In this document: piece after piece, positions 1 to 6,308 of the stretch
Layout of the letters: every line of letters starts with the position of its first letter
Numbering within the stretch: the first letter of the stretch is position 1
From: Acidobacteriaceae bacterium
Lineage (GTDB): Bacteria; Acidobacteriota; Terriglobia; Terriglobales; Acidobacteriaceae
DNA: 13,230 nt
Direction of reading: 5' to 3'
Assembly (NCBI GenBank): GCA_003165455.1
Contig: PLUJ01000121.1
Span: 1 to 13,230, forward strand
Notes under the pieces: model-generated
Database searches by the model: none
Seen by the model: the letters and a program-made list of their open reading frames with translations, nothing else
What the model was told of the DNA's origin: nothing
Made by a program: the position numbers and the translations under genes

Positions 1-1019
1 ACTGGCGCTCGCGCGAGCTGGGCCGAATTGCCACCAAATACGACAGCCAGGCGCTTGAAGCCGATGCGCTTCATTTCTCCACCGACGTCTGGTCCGCAGG
101 TGTAGTCGTTGTTGGCCTCGCGTTGATTCTTGCCGGCCGCCTCTACCACCTGGATTACCTGCGCCTCGCGGATCCTATTGCCGCGCTCTTCGTTGCAGGC
201 GTGATTGTCAGCGTAAGCTGGCGGCTGGCCCGCCGCACGGTTGACGCCCTGCTCGATGCTGCACCTTCCGGCGCGCGCGGCCAAATCACCTCCGCTGTTC
301 TCAGCGTGGAGGGCGTTCTCGAAGTCGGTCGCGTCCGCATTCGCCGCGCCGGCAATCGCTATTTCGCCGACCTTGCCGTGGGTCTCGCACGTACCGTCAC
401 CTTCCAGCGTTCGGAACAAACGGTTGAAGCAGTTACCGCCGCCGTCCGCAACATTCTTCCCGATGCCGACGTGACCGTCCAGCCGCTGCCGCGCGCCCAA
501 CGCTCGGAAAATATTTTCGATAAAATTCGCGCTGTCGCTACGCGGCACAACTTAAACGTGCACGACATCAGCGTTCAGGATCTCGCCGGGCACCTTCATG
601 TGGAGCAGCACGTCGAACTCGACGAGCGGCTGATCCTGAAGACAGCGCATGATCAAGTCACCGAGCTCGAGGCCGATATGCGCCGCGAAGTTCCCGAGAT
701 CGCAGACATCCTCACCCACATCGAAAGCGAACCTGCCACCATCGAAACCGGCGACGAACTGATCCGCGACGCGGAGCTCGAAAAGAAACTGAAGAAAGCC
801 GCCGAGCGCTTCCCAGAAATCGTCGACATGCACGACATTCAAATCAAGAAGGTCCGTGGACGCCTCTATGTCTCTTGCCACTGCACACTGTTTGACGAGA
901 TGCCGCTCGCTCGCGTGCATGACATCCAAACCGAACTGGAAATCTTGTTCAAACAAGACGCCCCGGAATTATTCCGCGTCCTGATTCATCCCGAGCCCAG
1001 CACGGATAACCGGCGGTGA
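1..1019 (+). CDS. Cation diffusion facilitator (CDF) family transporter, 5'-truncated by the window edge
   Basis: The reading frame is open from base 3, so the gene begins before the window; about 338 codons are visible. CDF proteins are inner-membrane antiporters that export divalent metals such as Zn, Co, Fe or Mn. The first visible residues contain the family's metal-site pattern HxxxD (H24 and D28, counted from base 3) at the start of a transmembrane helix, and a second hydrophobic helix follows at about residues 56-72. The cytoplasmic part is unusually long. Three consecutive segments, about residues 90-164, 169-244 and 256-332, each follow the beta-alpha-beta pattern of the CDF C-terminal dimerisation domain. 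Typical family members have one. The metal specificity cannot be read because the first helices are missing. The stop at 1017-1019 lies just before the four-helix-bundle gene. Family assignment is firm; the domain triplication is my reading of the pattern. Confidence 0.9.
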   Translation, partial: WRSRELGRIATKYDSQALEADALHFSTDVWSAGVVVVGLALILAGRLYHLDYLRLADPIAALFVAGVIVSVSWRLARRTVDALLDAAPSGARGQITSAVLSVEGVLEVGRVRIRRAGNRYFADLAVGLARTVTFQRSEQTVEAVTAAVRNILPDADVTVQPLPRAQRSENIFDKIRAVATRHNLNVHDISVQDLAGHLHVEQHVELDERLILKTAHDQVTELEADMRREVPEIADILTHIESEPATIETGDELIRDAELEKKLKKAAERFPEIVDMHDIQIKKVRGRLYVSCHCTLFDEMPLARVHDIQTELEILFKQDAPELFRVLIHPEPSTDNRR

Positions 1020-1020
1020 G

Positions 1021-1036
1021 TGTGACATCGGTCACA
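1021..1036. promoter_or_regulatory. CRP/FNR-type palindrome TGTGACATCGGTCACA
   Basis: This is a perfect 6-bp inverted repeat with a 4-base centre. It also matches exactly the TGTGA-N6-TCACA consensus of CRP-family regulators. It begins two bases after the CDF stop and ends five bases before the inverted repeat that encloses the next gene. It could control transcription of the genes from 1082 onward. No convincing -35/-10 pair was seen next to it, so a chance palindrome is possible. Confidence 0.35.
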
Positions 1037-1041
1037 GACCA

Positions 1042-1072
1042 ATTGCCGATTGCCGATTTCCAATTGCCGATT
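1042..1072 (+). repeat. Left arm of 31-bp inverted repeat
   Basis: The arm is built from reiterated ATTGCCGATT-like words separated by a short TCCAA linker. It pairs with bases 1433-1463 in inverted orientation at 30 of 31 positions; the only mismatch is C1053 opposite A1452. It ends ten bases before the start codon of the four-helix-bundle gene. Confidence 0.95.
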
Positions 1073-1081
1073 GGGGGCATT

Positions 1082-1486
1082 ATGAGCGAGAAGAGCAACG
1101 TACTCCGCAATAGGGCGATGCAGTTTGCCCTCAGAGTCGTGCGCCTGTTTCGATCCTTGCCAAACTCTCCGGAGGCGCTCGTATTTGGTCAGCAGTTGTT
1201 GCGGTCATCGACCTCGGTCGCGCCCAACTATCGTGCTGCCTGCAAAGCCCGCTCGCAGGCGGATTTTATTTCCAAACTCGGAATTGTTGAGGAAGAGATC
1301 GATGAGAGTGTATTCTGGCTCGAATTTCTGGTGGAAGCGCAGATCGTCCGGCAGGAACGAATGACTGATCTTATCGGAGAAGCCAAACAACGAACCGCTA
1401 TTTTTGCGGCCTCCCGAATTACCGCAAAAAGTAATCGGCAATTGGAAATCGACAATCGGCAATCTTCTACACGAGGGGCTTCATGA
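1082..1486 (+). CDS. Four-helix-bundle protein, S23 rRNA intervening-sequence / Avd-like family
   Basis: This 134-residue protein reads as a four-helix bundle of the S23 family: an N-terminal helix with FALRVVRLFRSLP, a second with QQLLRSSTSVAPNYRAA, a third with FISKLGIVEEEIDESVFWLEFL, and a fourth ending near ASRITAK. The RSSTSVAPNYREA-like and EEEIDESVFWLEFL-like segments are the recognisable family core. Members occur inside 23S rRNA intervening sequences, and related Avd proteins assist diversity-generating retroelements; their biochemical role is otherwise poorly known. No reverse transcriptase is present here. The start at ATG 1082 is preceded by GGGGG at 1073-1077. The frame extends further upstream into the left repeat arm, but that part looks non-native. 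The last residues (SNRQLEIDNRQSS) are simply the right repeat arm being translated. The stop overlaps the next gene's ATG as ATGA. Confidence 0.85.
   Translation: MSEKSNVLRNRAMQFALRVVRLFRSLPNSPEALVFGQQLLRSSTSVAPNYRAACKARSQADFISKLGIVEEEIDESVFWLEFLVEAQIVRQERMTDLIGEAKQRTAIFAASRITAKSNRQLEIDNRQSSTRGAS
1433..1463 (-). repeat. Right arm of 31-bp inverted repeat
   Basis: This is the reverse complement of 1042-1072 with one mismatch. It lies inside the 3' end of the four-helix-bundle ORF, where it adds about ten polar residues to the protein, and ends 19 bases before the osmC-like start codon. The downstream ribosome-binding sequence GAGGGG is outside the arm. Confidence 0.95.
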
Positions 1487-1884
1487 CCAAAGCAACCGCC
1501 GCCTGGATTGAAAAGCAGAAGTTCACCGCCGTCTCCGACAGTGGCCACGCAATCCTTGTCGATGGCGACAAAGCGGGAGGGAACAGCCCGATGGAGCTTG
1601 TCCTGATTGGCCTATGCGGCTGCACCGGCTACGATGTGGTTTCCATTCTGCAAAAGAAACGTGAGCCATTCACCAGTCTCGAAGTCAGAGCCGAGGCCGA
1701 ACGCGCCAGTGACTCGCCGATGATTTATACGCAAATTAAGTTGATCTATCGCGTCGGCGGAAAGGTCTCACGCAAGGCCGTGGAGGATTCGGTTCGCCTG
1801 TCGAAGGAAAAATATTGTTCGGTTTCAGCGATGCTTGAGAAGTCCGCGAACATCACCACCGAAATCGAATATGACGACGCATAG
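1483..1884 (+). CDS. OsmC/Ohr-family peroxidase-like protein
   Basis: The 133-residue length and fold pattern match the OsmC superfamily, cytoplasmic thiol peroxidases that reduce organic hydroperoxides through two cysteines. The first cysteine lies in the helix motif GLCGCTGYDVVSIL (C45 and C47), the second in SKEKYCSVSAML (C112), which fits the usual spacing. The segment NSPMELVLIGL before the first cysteine is typical of the YhfA-like OsmC branch. The start at ATG 1483 has GAGGGG about six bases upstream and overlaps the preceding stop as ATGA. The preceding gene is probably an inserted element, so the older upstream neighbour would be the CDF transporter. The substrate is unknown. The family call is strong; the exact subfamily is less certain. 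Confidence 0.9.
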   Translation: MTKATAAWIEKQKFTAVSDSGHAILVDGDKAGGNSPMELVLIGLCGCTGYDVVSILQKKREPFTSLEVRAEAERASDSPMIYTQIKLIYRVGGKVSRKAVEDSVRLSKEKYCSVSAMLEKSANITTEIEYDDA

Positions 1885-2007
1885 CAGACGCTTTGAAGAA
1901 ATCTGCAATGTCGGAGTAACTCGTGGCCGTTTTTAAACAGCCTGCCGCTCCAGTGCCGCGATAACCTGATGCTCGATCCTCCGCTCGTCCGGAGTAGGAT
2001 AAGTCTC

Positions 2008-2256
2008 ATGGCACCCCGCATCCTTTTGTTCACCCAACCGAACTGCCTGCGGTGCGAAGTGGTAAAGATGTTTCTCGAGGCGCGAGAAATTGCTTTCGAA
2101 GAACGCGACATCAGCGATGCCCAGCCCCGCGCGGACTTGCTCGATGTTTATCACGGCACCAGTGCTCCCACCGTGGTCATCTTCACATCCGCTGGAACCG
2201 AAGTGATCGAGGGTTTCGACCCGGATCGCATTGACCACTGCCTCGCTGCTGCCTGA
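2008..2256 (+). CDS. Glutaredoxin-like protein
   Basis: This is a short thioredoxin-fold protein of 82 residues, the usual length of a single-domain glutaredoxin. It has a first strand RILLFTQ, then the redox motif C13-L-R-C16, a helix, and a cis-proline segment APTVVIF followed by a GFD turn, in the expected order. Such proteins exchange disulfides in the cytoplasm, often with glutathione or a partner reductase. I chose ATG 2008 because it begins right before the first strand and has a purine-rich AGGAT at 1996-2000. The frame is open further upstream (from about 1969), but that part has no family character. The stop TGA overlaps an ATG (TGATG at 2254-2258), suggesting coupling to the following transporter gene. 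Bases 1885-2007 before it hold nothing I recognise. Confidence 0.85.
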   Translation: MAPRILLFTQPNCLRCEVVKMFLEAREIAFEERDISDAQPRADLLDVYHGTSAPTVVIFTSAGTEVIEGFDPDRIDHCLAAA

Positions 2257-2388
2257 TGATGGACGCTCTGATTAAACGTCCAGTAAAAGTAAAGAAGAAC
2301 TTTCATTCGAATCGCCAATCACTCCACGTCGCGCTCGCATTCGACTCGCGGATATCTTTTTATCGGCTCTGCCGCTTTCCTGTGGGGA

Positions 2389-3285
2389 GTGTCGGCGGCA
2401 TTAGGCCGGGCCGTATTCACCGGCAAATTACCTCTCGGCCCGGACGCACTACGGCCCATCGATCCGCTGATTTTGTCTCAGACCCGCACCACATTTTCCT
2501 TGCTCGTATTGCTTCCAACGTTGGTTTTGGCGAAGGGTTGGCAACGGATCAGACTTCCGGCTCGCGATGTGGCATCCTGCGTTATCCTGGGAACGGTTGG
2601 CGTGGCGTTTTCGAATTATTTTTACTATCTCGCCATTCAGCGCACGAACGTCGCCATCGCCATCATCGTGCAGTACACAGCTCCGGTGTGGGTTTTGATT
2701 TATGTGGTCGCCCGGCGCCAGCAAAAGCTCACGGTACAGAAAGCCGCTGCCGTGGCTCTCGCTATCACAGGCATCGCGCTGGTCATCAATCTTTTCAGCT
2801 CCCGGGGCGCGTTCCGCCTGGATCGTTACGGAATCCTCGCCGCGCTTCTGGCTTCATTCTCTTTCGCTTTCTACAACGTTGCAGGGCATGGCATTCTTGT
2901 CCGCCACGACCGGTGGCGCGTTTTGGTCTGGACGCTACTTGCCGCTACATTTTTCTGGCTGGTAATCAACCCGCCGTGGAAAATTGTGGCGGCGCACTAC
3001 GCGCCTGCGCAGTGGCTGTTCCTTTTCGTGTTTTCGATGATCTCCGTGCTCGGCGCCTTTTCGCTTTATTTTCTGGGCCTTCAGCACCTGGAGCCGACCC
3101 GCGCCATCATCGCAAGTTGCCTGGAGCCGGTTTTCTCTATCCTTCTTGCGGCATTATTGTTAGGTGAGGTGCTGCGGCCGATCCAGACTGTAGGAATCGT
3201 ATTCGTGCTGGCCGCTATCGTGATCGTTCAACGTCCCGACCGTTCCACTTCAGCCCAGGGGTTGATCGTAGAACCGATGGAGTAG
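2389..3285 (+). CDS. EamA-family (DMT superfamily) transporter; start unclear, possible frameshift
   Basis: This is an inner-membrane protein with about ten hydrophobic helices in two EamA repeats, approximately residues 1-130 and 147-285 of the 298-residue frame from GTG 2389. Members export amino acids, metabolites or drugs; the substrate is unknown. The second repeat ends with the typical SLEP-like motif (ASCLEPVFSILLAALLLGE) and a last helix VGIVFVLAAIVIV. Family-like sequence begins before GTG 2389: the stretch GYLFIGSAAFLWG, the usual first helix, is encoded from about 2350. The frame is open back to 2293, yet contains no ATG, GTG or TTG between 2293 and 2388. A well-placed ATG at 2256, overlapping the glutaredoxin stop, is in a different frame. 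The real start may therefore be that ATG with a frameshift between 2293 and about 2347, or a rare start codon such as ATT 2305. Confidence 0.85.
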   Translation: MSAALGRAVFTGKLPLGPDALRPIDPLILSQTRTTFSLLVLLPTLVLAKGWQRIRLPARDVASCVILGTVGVAFSNYFYYLAIQRTNVAIAIIVQYTAPVWVLIYVVARRQQKLTVQKAAAVALAITGIALVINLFSSRGAFRLDRYGILAALLASFSFAFYNVAGHGILVRHDRWRVLVWTLLAATFFWLVINPPWKIVAAHYAPAQWLFLFVFSMISVLGAFSLYFLGLQHLEPTRAIIASCLEPVFSILLAALLLGEVLRPIQTVGIVFVLAAIVIVQRPDRSTSAQGLIVEPME

Positions 3286-3363
3286 CCATTCACTTGCCAA
3301 AACGGCCTTCTGCGCAATTCCCCTGTGCCTCTCGTTGGCCCTTGTGATTAAGGATGTTATCGT

Positions 3364-4314
3364 TCATTTCCGCAACAAACTCTTTATTAACCGAAAATAC
3401 CTGCTCGCGCGTTTCACGTCCCGCGCAATCTGCTCGCGTAGGGCTTCCACCGAAGGGAACCTGATCTCATCCCGAATCCGCTCCAGAAAACTGATCTCCA
3501 CTTCGCTTTCCGGCACCAGGTCGATGGGATGAAAGTTCAGCAAGTGTGTCTCGATGGCAAAGGAATCCGCTCCGAAGGTTGGCCGATTACCCACGTTGGT
3601 GATGGACTCAAAGCGCTCTTCTCCCACTCGCGTGCATGTAATGTAGACGCCGTCTTTAGGCACCATCTCCTCGTAAGGCGCCAGATTAATCGTCGGCACG
3701 GTGTACTTCGAACCATAACCGCGGCCACGCCCGGGCACGCCCAAAATGCTGAACGGCCGCGCCAGCAAATGCCGCGCGCGGCTGACTCGACCCTCCGCCA
3801 GGAGTTTGCGAATATGGCTGCTGGAAACTGGCTCTCCGCGCAGCTTTTGTTCGCTATAGATCTTCACCTCAAAGCCCATTTCCTGCCCAAACTGCGCCAA
3901 CAGATTTACATCGCCCGCCGCCTTATGTCCGAACCGAAAGTTGTAGCCTTCATATACTTCGCGCGCGTGAAGTTTCCTTTTGAGAATGCGTTCCGCAAAT
4001 TGGCCCGGCGTGAGTAGCGAAAGATCCCGGTCGAAGGGCAAGATCAAAACCGCGTCGATGCCCGTGCCTTCCAGCAACCGCAACTTCTCCGGCAACGGCG
4101 TCAGTACCTTGAGCCCGGAATCCGGACGCAGAATCCGCGCCGGATGTGGATCAAATGTCACCGCGACCGCTTTCGCGCCACTCTCTTTCGCTCGACGCAC
4201 AATTTCGCCCAGCACCTGCGCGTGCGCCCGGTGAACCCCATCGAAATTCCCAACACTCGCGATGGACAGACCAAAGTCCGCGGGAACATCATCGAGTTTG
4301 GAAAAGATTTGCAT
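3364..4314 (-). CDS. ribF: Bifunctional riboflavin kinase / FAD synthetase
   Basis: RibF phosphorylates riboflavin to FMN and adenylates FMN to FAD in the cytoplasm. The 316-residue length is normal. The N-terminal FAD synthetase domain (about residues 15-180) shows GNFDGVH at 22-28 and the SSSHIR motif at 164-169. The nucleotide-binding histidine motif reads H28-R-A-H31, where most family members have HxGH. The C-terminal riboflavin kinase domain (about 185-312) contains GRGRG at 195-199, PTIN at 207-210 and the conserved Glu in IETHLL (E255). The loop between GRGRG and PTIN (YGSKYTV) is a few residues longer than the common RGxxLGFPTAN form. The rhomboid gene lies 60 bases upstream in the same direction, so both may be cotranscribed. 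The gene converges on the EamA transporter, with 78 bases between them that show no clear terminator. Confidence 0.95.
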   Translation of the reverse strand: MQIFSKLDDVPADFGLSIASVGNFDGVHRAHAQVLGEIVRRAKESGAKAVAVTFDPHPARILRPDSGLKVLTPLPEKLRLLEGTGIDAVLILPFDRDLSLLTPGQFAERILKRKLHAREVYEGYNFRFGHKAAGDVNLLAQFGQEMGFEVKIYSEQKLRGEPVSSSHIRKLLAEGRVSRARHLLARPFSILGVPGRGRGYGSKYTVPTINLAPYEEMVPKDGVYITCTRVGEERFESITNVGNRPTFGADSFAIETHLLNFHPIDLVPESEVEISFLERIRDEIRFPSVEALREQIARDVKRASRYFRLIKSLLRK

Positions 4315-4374
4315 AAACGTCTGGTTAGTTAGTCGGGGATGTTCAATGGCCGCGGAGGCCTACTACCGCTATTT

Positions 4375-5070
4375 CTAACCGACCGCGTACGGATATCTCA
4401 CCTTTCGCTCGCCAAAAAGCTTTACCAGCAAGGCTCCGGATGCAAATCCTCCCACATGGGCCCAGAAAGCCACGCCACCCATGTTTTGCCCGCGAACCGC
4501 GACCTGGCTTGCCGTGCCGCTCAAGAAATTCAGCACAAACCAATATCCCAGGATGATCCACGCCGGAACCCAGATTACAAAAACAAAGAACCAGGTCAGC
4601 ACCCGAGCCCGCGGGAATAAAATGAAGTACGCTCCTAACACTCCAGCGATCGCTCCACTGGCGCCCACGGTCGGCATCGTCGAATGCAAGTTCACTGCCA
4701 CCTGCGTTACCATCGCGATCAATCCGGTCAGAATGTAAAACGTCAAATACCTGAAGTGTCCGAGATAATCTTCCACGTTGTCGCCGAAGATCCACAGAAA
4801 CCACATGTTCCCAATTACATGCATCCACGACCCATGCAAAAACATGGACGTGAAGTAGGGAACCGCCACCGCTGCGGGCGAATATCGATGCGACCCGGCC
4901 AACAGCACCGCCAGATGGTAAGGCACCACGCCAAACTGGTGAATCAGCAGACGCAAACTCGCAGGATCGAGCATCCACTCAAATACAAAAATGATCAGGT
5001 TGATCGCAATTAAGAATCGCGTCACGAATGGAGTGCTATACCGTGCCTGATCGTCCCGAAGAGGAAGCAT
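4375..5070 (-). CDS. Rhomboid-family intramembrane serine protease
   Basis: Rhomboids cut transmembrane segments within the membrane using a Ser-His dyad. This 231-residue protein has the nucleophile motif GASG (S138) and the histidine in FWAHVGGF (H205), plus the oxyanion asparagine in HVIGNMW (N88) and the loop WIFGDNVED. The predicted helices are about residues 17-33, 70-95, 107-127, 135-152, 157-183 and 200-219, the six-helix core. It therefore looks catalytically intact, and its substrates are unknown. It is the upstream gene of a probable two-gene minus-strand unit with ribF and is divergent from truB, with about 130 bases between their starts. The start ATG at 5070-5068 has no strong ribosome-binding sequence. 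Confidence 0.93.
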   Translation of the reverse strand: MLPLRDDQARYSTPFVTRFLIAINLIIFVFEWMLDPASLRLLIHQFGVVPYHLAVLLAGSHRYSPAAVAVPYFTSMFLHGSWMHVIGNMWFLWIFGDNVEDYLGHFRYLTFYILTGLIAMVTQVAVNLHSTMPTVGASGAIAGVLGAYFILFPRARVLTWFFVFVIWVPAWIILGYWFVLNFLSGTASQVAVRGQNMGGVAFWAHVGGFASGALLVKLFGERKVRYPYAVG

Positions 5071-5199
5071 AAAAATCTGTTAACTTGGTGATGAAGTAAT
5101 CGTACTAGATTGCTTCGATAGAAAGCGCTACCAGGACTTCGACGCATCACAGCTTAGAAAATCACACAATTGCCCGATCTATATTCACCCGCTATCTCA

Positions 5200-6168
5200 A
5201 TGAATGGCGTCATCATCGTCGATAAGCCCTCCGGATGGACCTCGCACGATGTGGTCTCGCGCATGCGCAGCATTCTCCGCGAGCGCTCCATTGGCCATCT
5301 CGGCACGCTCGACCCGCTCGCCACCGGCGTTCTCCCGCTGGTCACCGGCAGTCTTACCCGTCTCGCGCAGTTTTACATCAGCTCGGAAAAAACTTACGAA
5401 GGTGTGATCCGTTTCGGCTTCGCCACTAACACGTACGACGCCGATGGCGACCCAATCGATCTTCATGCAGAGACGGCCGACGCTTCGGCAAGGTCGGAGA
5501 ACACTCGCGACCGTCCGACGCTGAACCTCGACGCTCTGCAAGCATTAGCCGCCCGCTTCCTCGGACATATCGAACAAATCCCTCCGCCATTCTCCGCCAA
5601 AAAAATTAACGGCGTCCCCGCCTACAAGCTTGCGCGCAATCAAAAAGAAGTCACGCTAAAGCCGGTGCAAATTGAGATCAAAGAATTTTCAATAATCTGG
5701 ATCGAAGCCGACCGCGCCCACTTTCGCGCTCGCGTCTCTTCCGGAACGTACATGCGCTCCATCGCCCATGAAATGGGCCAACTCCTCGGCTGCGGAGCTC
5801 ATCTCGAATCGCTCCGCCGCACCTCCGTTGCCGAATTCGACATCTCCCAATCCCACACCGTGGAAGAAATTGAAGGTAACAGCAACCCCGTCGGGCACGC
5901 CTGCCCACCTCTTACCGCGCGAGCCGAAGCTGATAGAACATCGCTCTTCATCCACCCGCGCCAGCTCCTTCCGCATCTTCCCTCCGTCACCGCCGACGAA
6001 CCCACCGTAGCCCGCATCCGCAGCGGCCGCCCCGTCAATCTCCCCGACGTTTCCCGCTCGTCACAGATCAAGGTCTTCGCCAACCAAAGCGAACTCCTCG
6101 CCATCGCCACTCGCATCGCCGGCACATTATTCCACCCCAGAATCGTATTTCCAACTATCACGAATTAG
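5200..6168 (+). CDS. truB: tRNA pseudouridine(55) synthase
   Basis: TruB converts U55 in the T-loop of tRNAs to pseudouridine. The 322-residue product starts with the family's opening GVIIVDKPSGWTSHD, so ATG 5200 is preferred over an in-frame TTG at 5170. The catalytic motif GHLGTLDPLATGVL carries the nucleophile Asp38. The second half contains PPPFSAKKINGVPAYKLAR and SSGTYMRSIAHEMG, with the conserved Arg at residue 186. The C-terminal PUA-like tail is near residues 245-310. Between these parts lies a Pro/Ala-rich insert (about residues 227-248) encoded by a GC-rich stretch with a small hairpin. A TATATT hexamer at 5180-5185 could be its -10 box, with a very short leader. The classical neighbour ribF is close by but separated and inverted. 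Confidence 0.96.
   Translation: MNGVIIVDKPSGWTSHDVVSRMRSILRERSIGHLGTLDPLATGVLPLVTGSLTRLAQFYISSEKTYEGVIRFGFATNTYDADGDPIDLHAETADASARSENTRDRPTLNLDALQALAARFLGHIEQIPPPFSAKKINGVPAYKLARNQKEVTLKPVQIEIKEFSIIWIEADRAHFRARVSSGTYMRSIAHEMGQLLGCGAHLESLRRTSVAEFDISQSHTVEEIEGNSNPVGHACPPLTARAEADRTSLFIHPRQLLPHLPSVTADEPTVARIRSGRPVNLPDVSRSSQIKVFANQSELLAIATRIAGTLFHPRIVFPTITN
5893..5906. repeat. Small GC-rich hairpin inside truB
   Basis: GGGCA-cgcc-TGCCC forms a perfect 5-bp stem with a 4-base loop. It lies in the part of truB that encodes a poorly conserved insert between the catalytic domain and the C-terminal tail. It may be the remnant of a REP-like palindrome that was accommodated in frame, but a single short hairpin in GC-rich coding sequence can easily arise by chance. 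Confidence 0.3.
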
Positions 6169-6308
6169 GGGAAGCCGAGCCGATTTGCAGCAACCGCCGT
6201 CCGGACGCCTTCTTCCGAGAGCCTCAGCCTTTGCTCGATGCGTTGATTGCTCCCGTCGGCCAACTCCCCTCAAGATTTCGTTGACATCGAACCCATGTTT
6301 ACCGCACG

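Larger units (their letters stand above)
1042..1463. mobile_element. Inverted-repeat-bounded, IVS-like element carrying an S23-type gene (candidate)
   Basis: A 31-bp near-perfect inverted repeat (1042-1072 and 1433-1463) encloses 360 bases that hold almost nothing except one small four-helix-bundle gene. In transcribed RNA the arms would form a long stem with the ORF in the loop. This is the architecture known for 23S rRNA intervening sequences, where RNase III cuts the stem and the loop encodes an S23 protein. Here the unit lies between a CDF transporter gene and an osmC-like gene. No clear target-site duplication is visible outside the arms and no transposase is encoded, so mobility is an inference from the architecture. 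Confidence 0.45.

Noticed and set aside
1042..1463. Inverted repeat as the ends of a classical insertion sequence
   Set aside because: The enclosed 360 bases encode no transposase and no target-site duplication was visible beyond the arms. An intervening-sequence-like or repeat-associated element fits better.
1042..1486. Four-helix-bundle gene as part of a diversity-generating retroelement
   Set aside because: Avd proteins are related, but there is no reverse transcriptase, template repeat or variable target gene in the window.
2256..3167. A 303-codon open frame overlapping the EamA gene
   Set aside because: Its product is rich in Arg, His, Pro and Ser with no recognisable helices or motifs, while the overlapping frame encodes a clear ten-helix transporter. 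Only its first codons may matter, as the possible true start before a frameshift.
4343..4978. A 211-codon minus-strand frame overlapping the rhomboid gene
   Set aside because: It has no family character, and the overlapping frame carries the complete rhomboid catalytic motifs.
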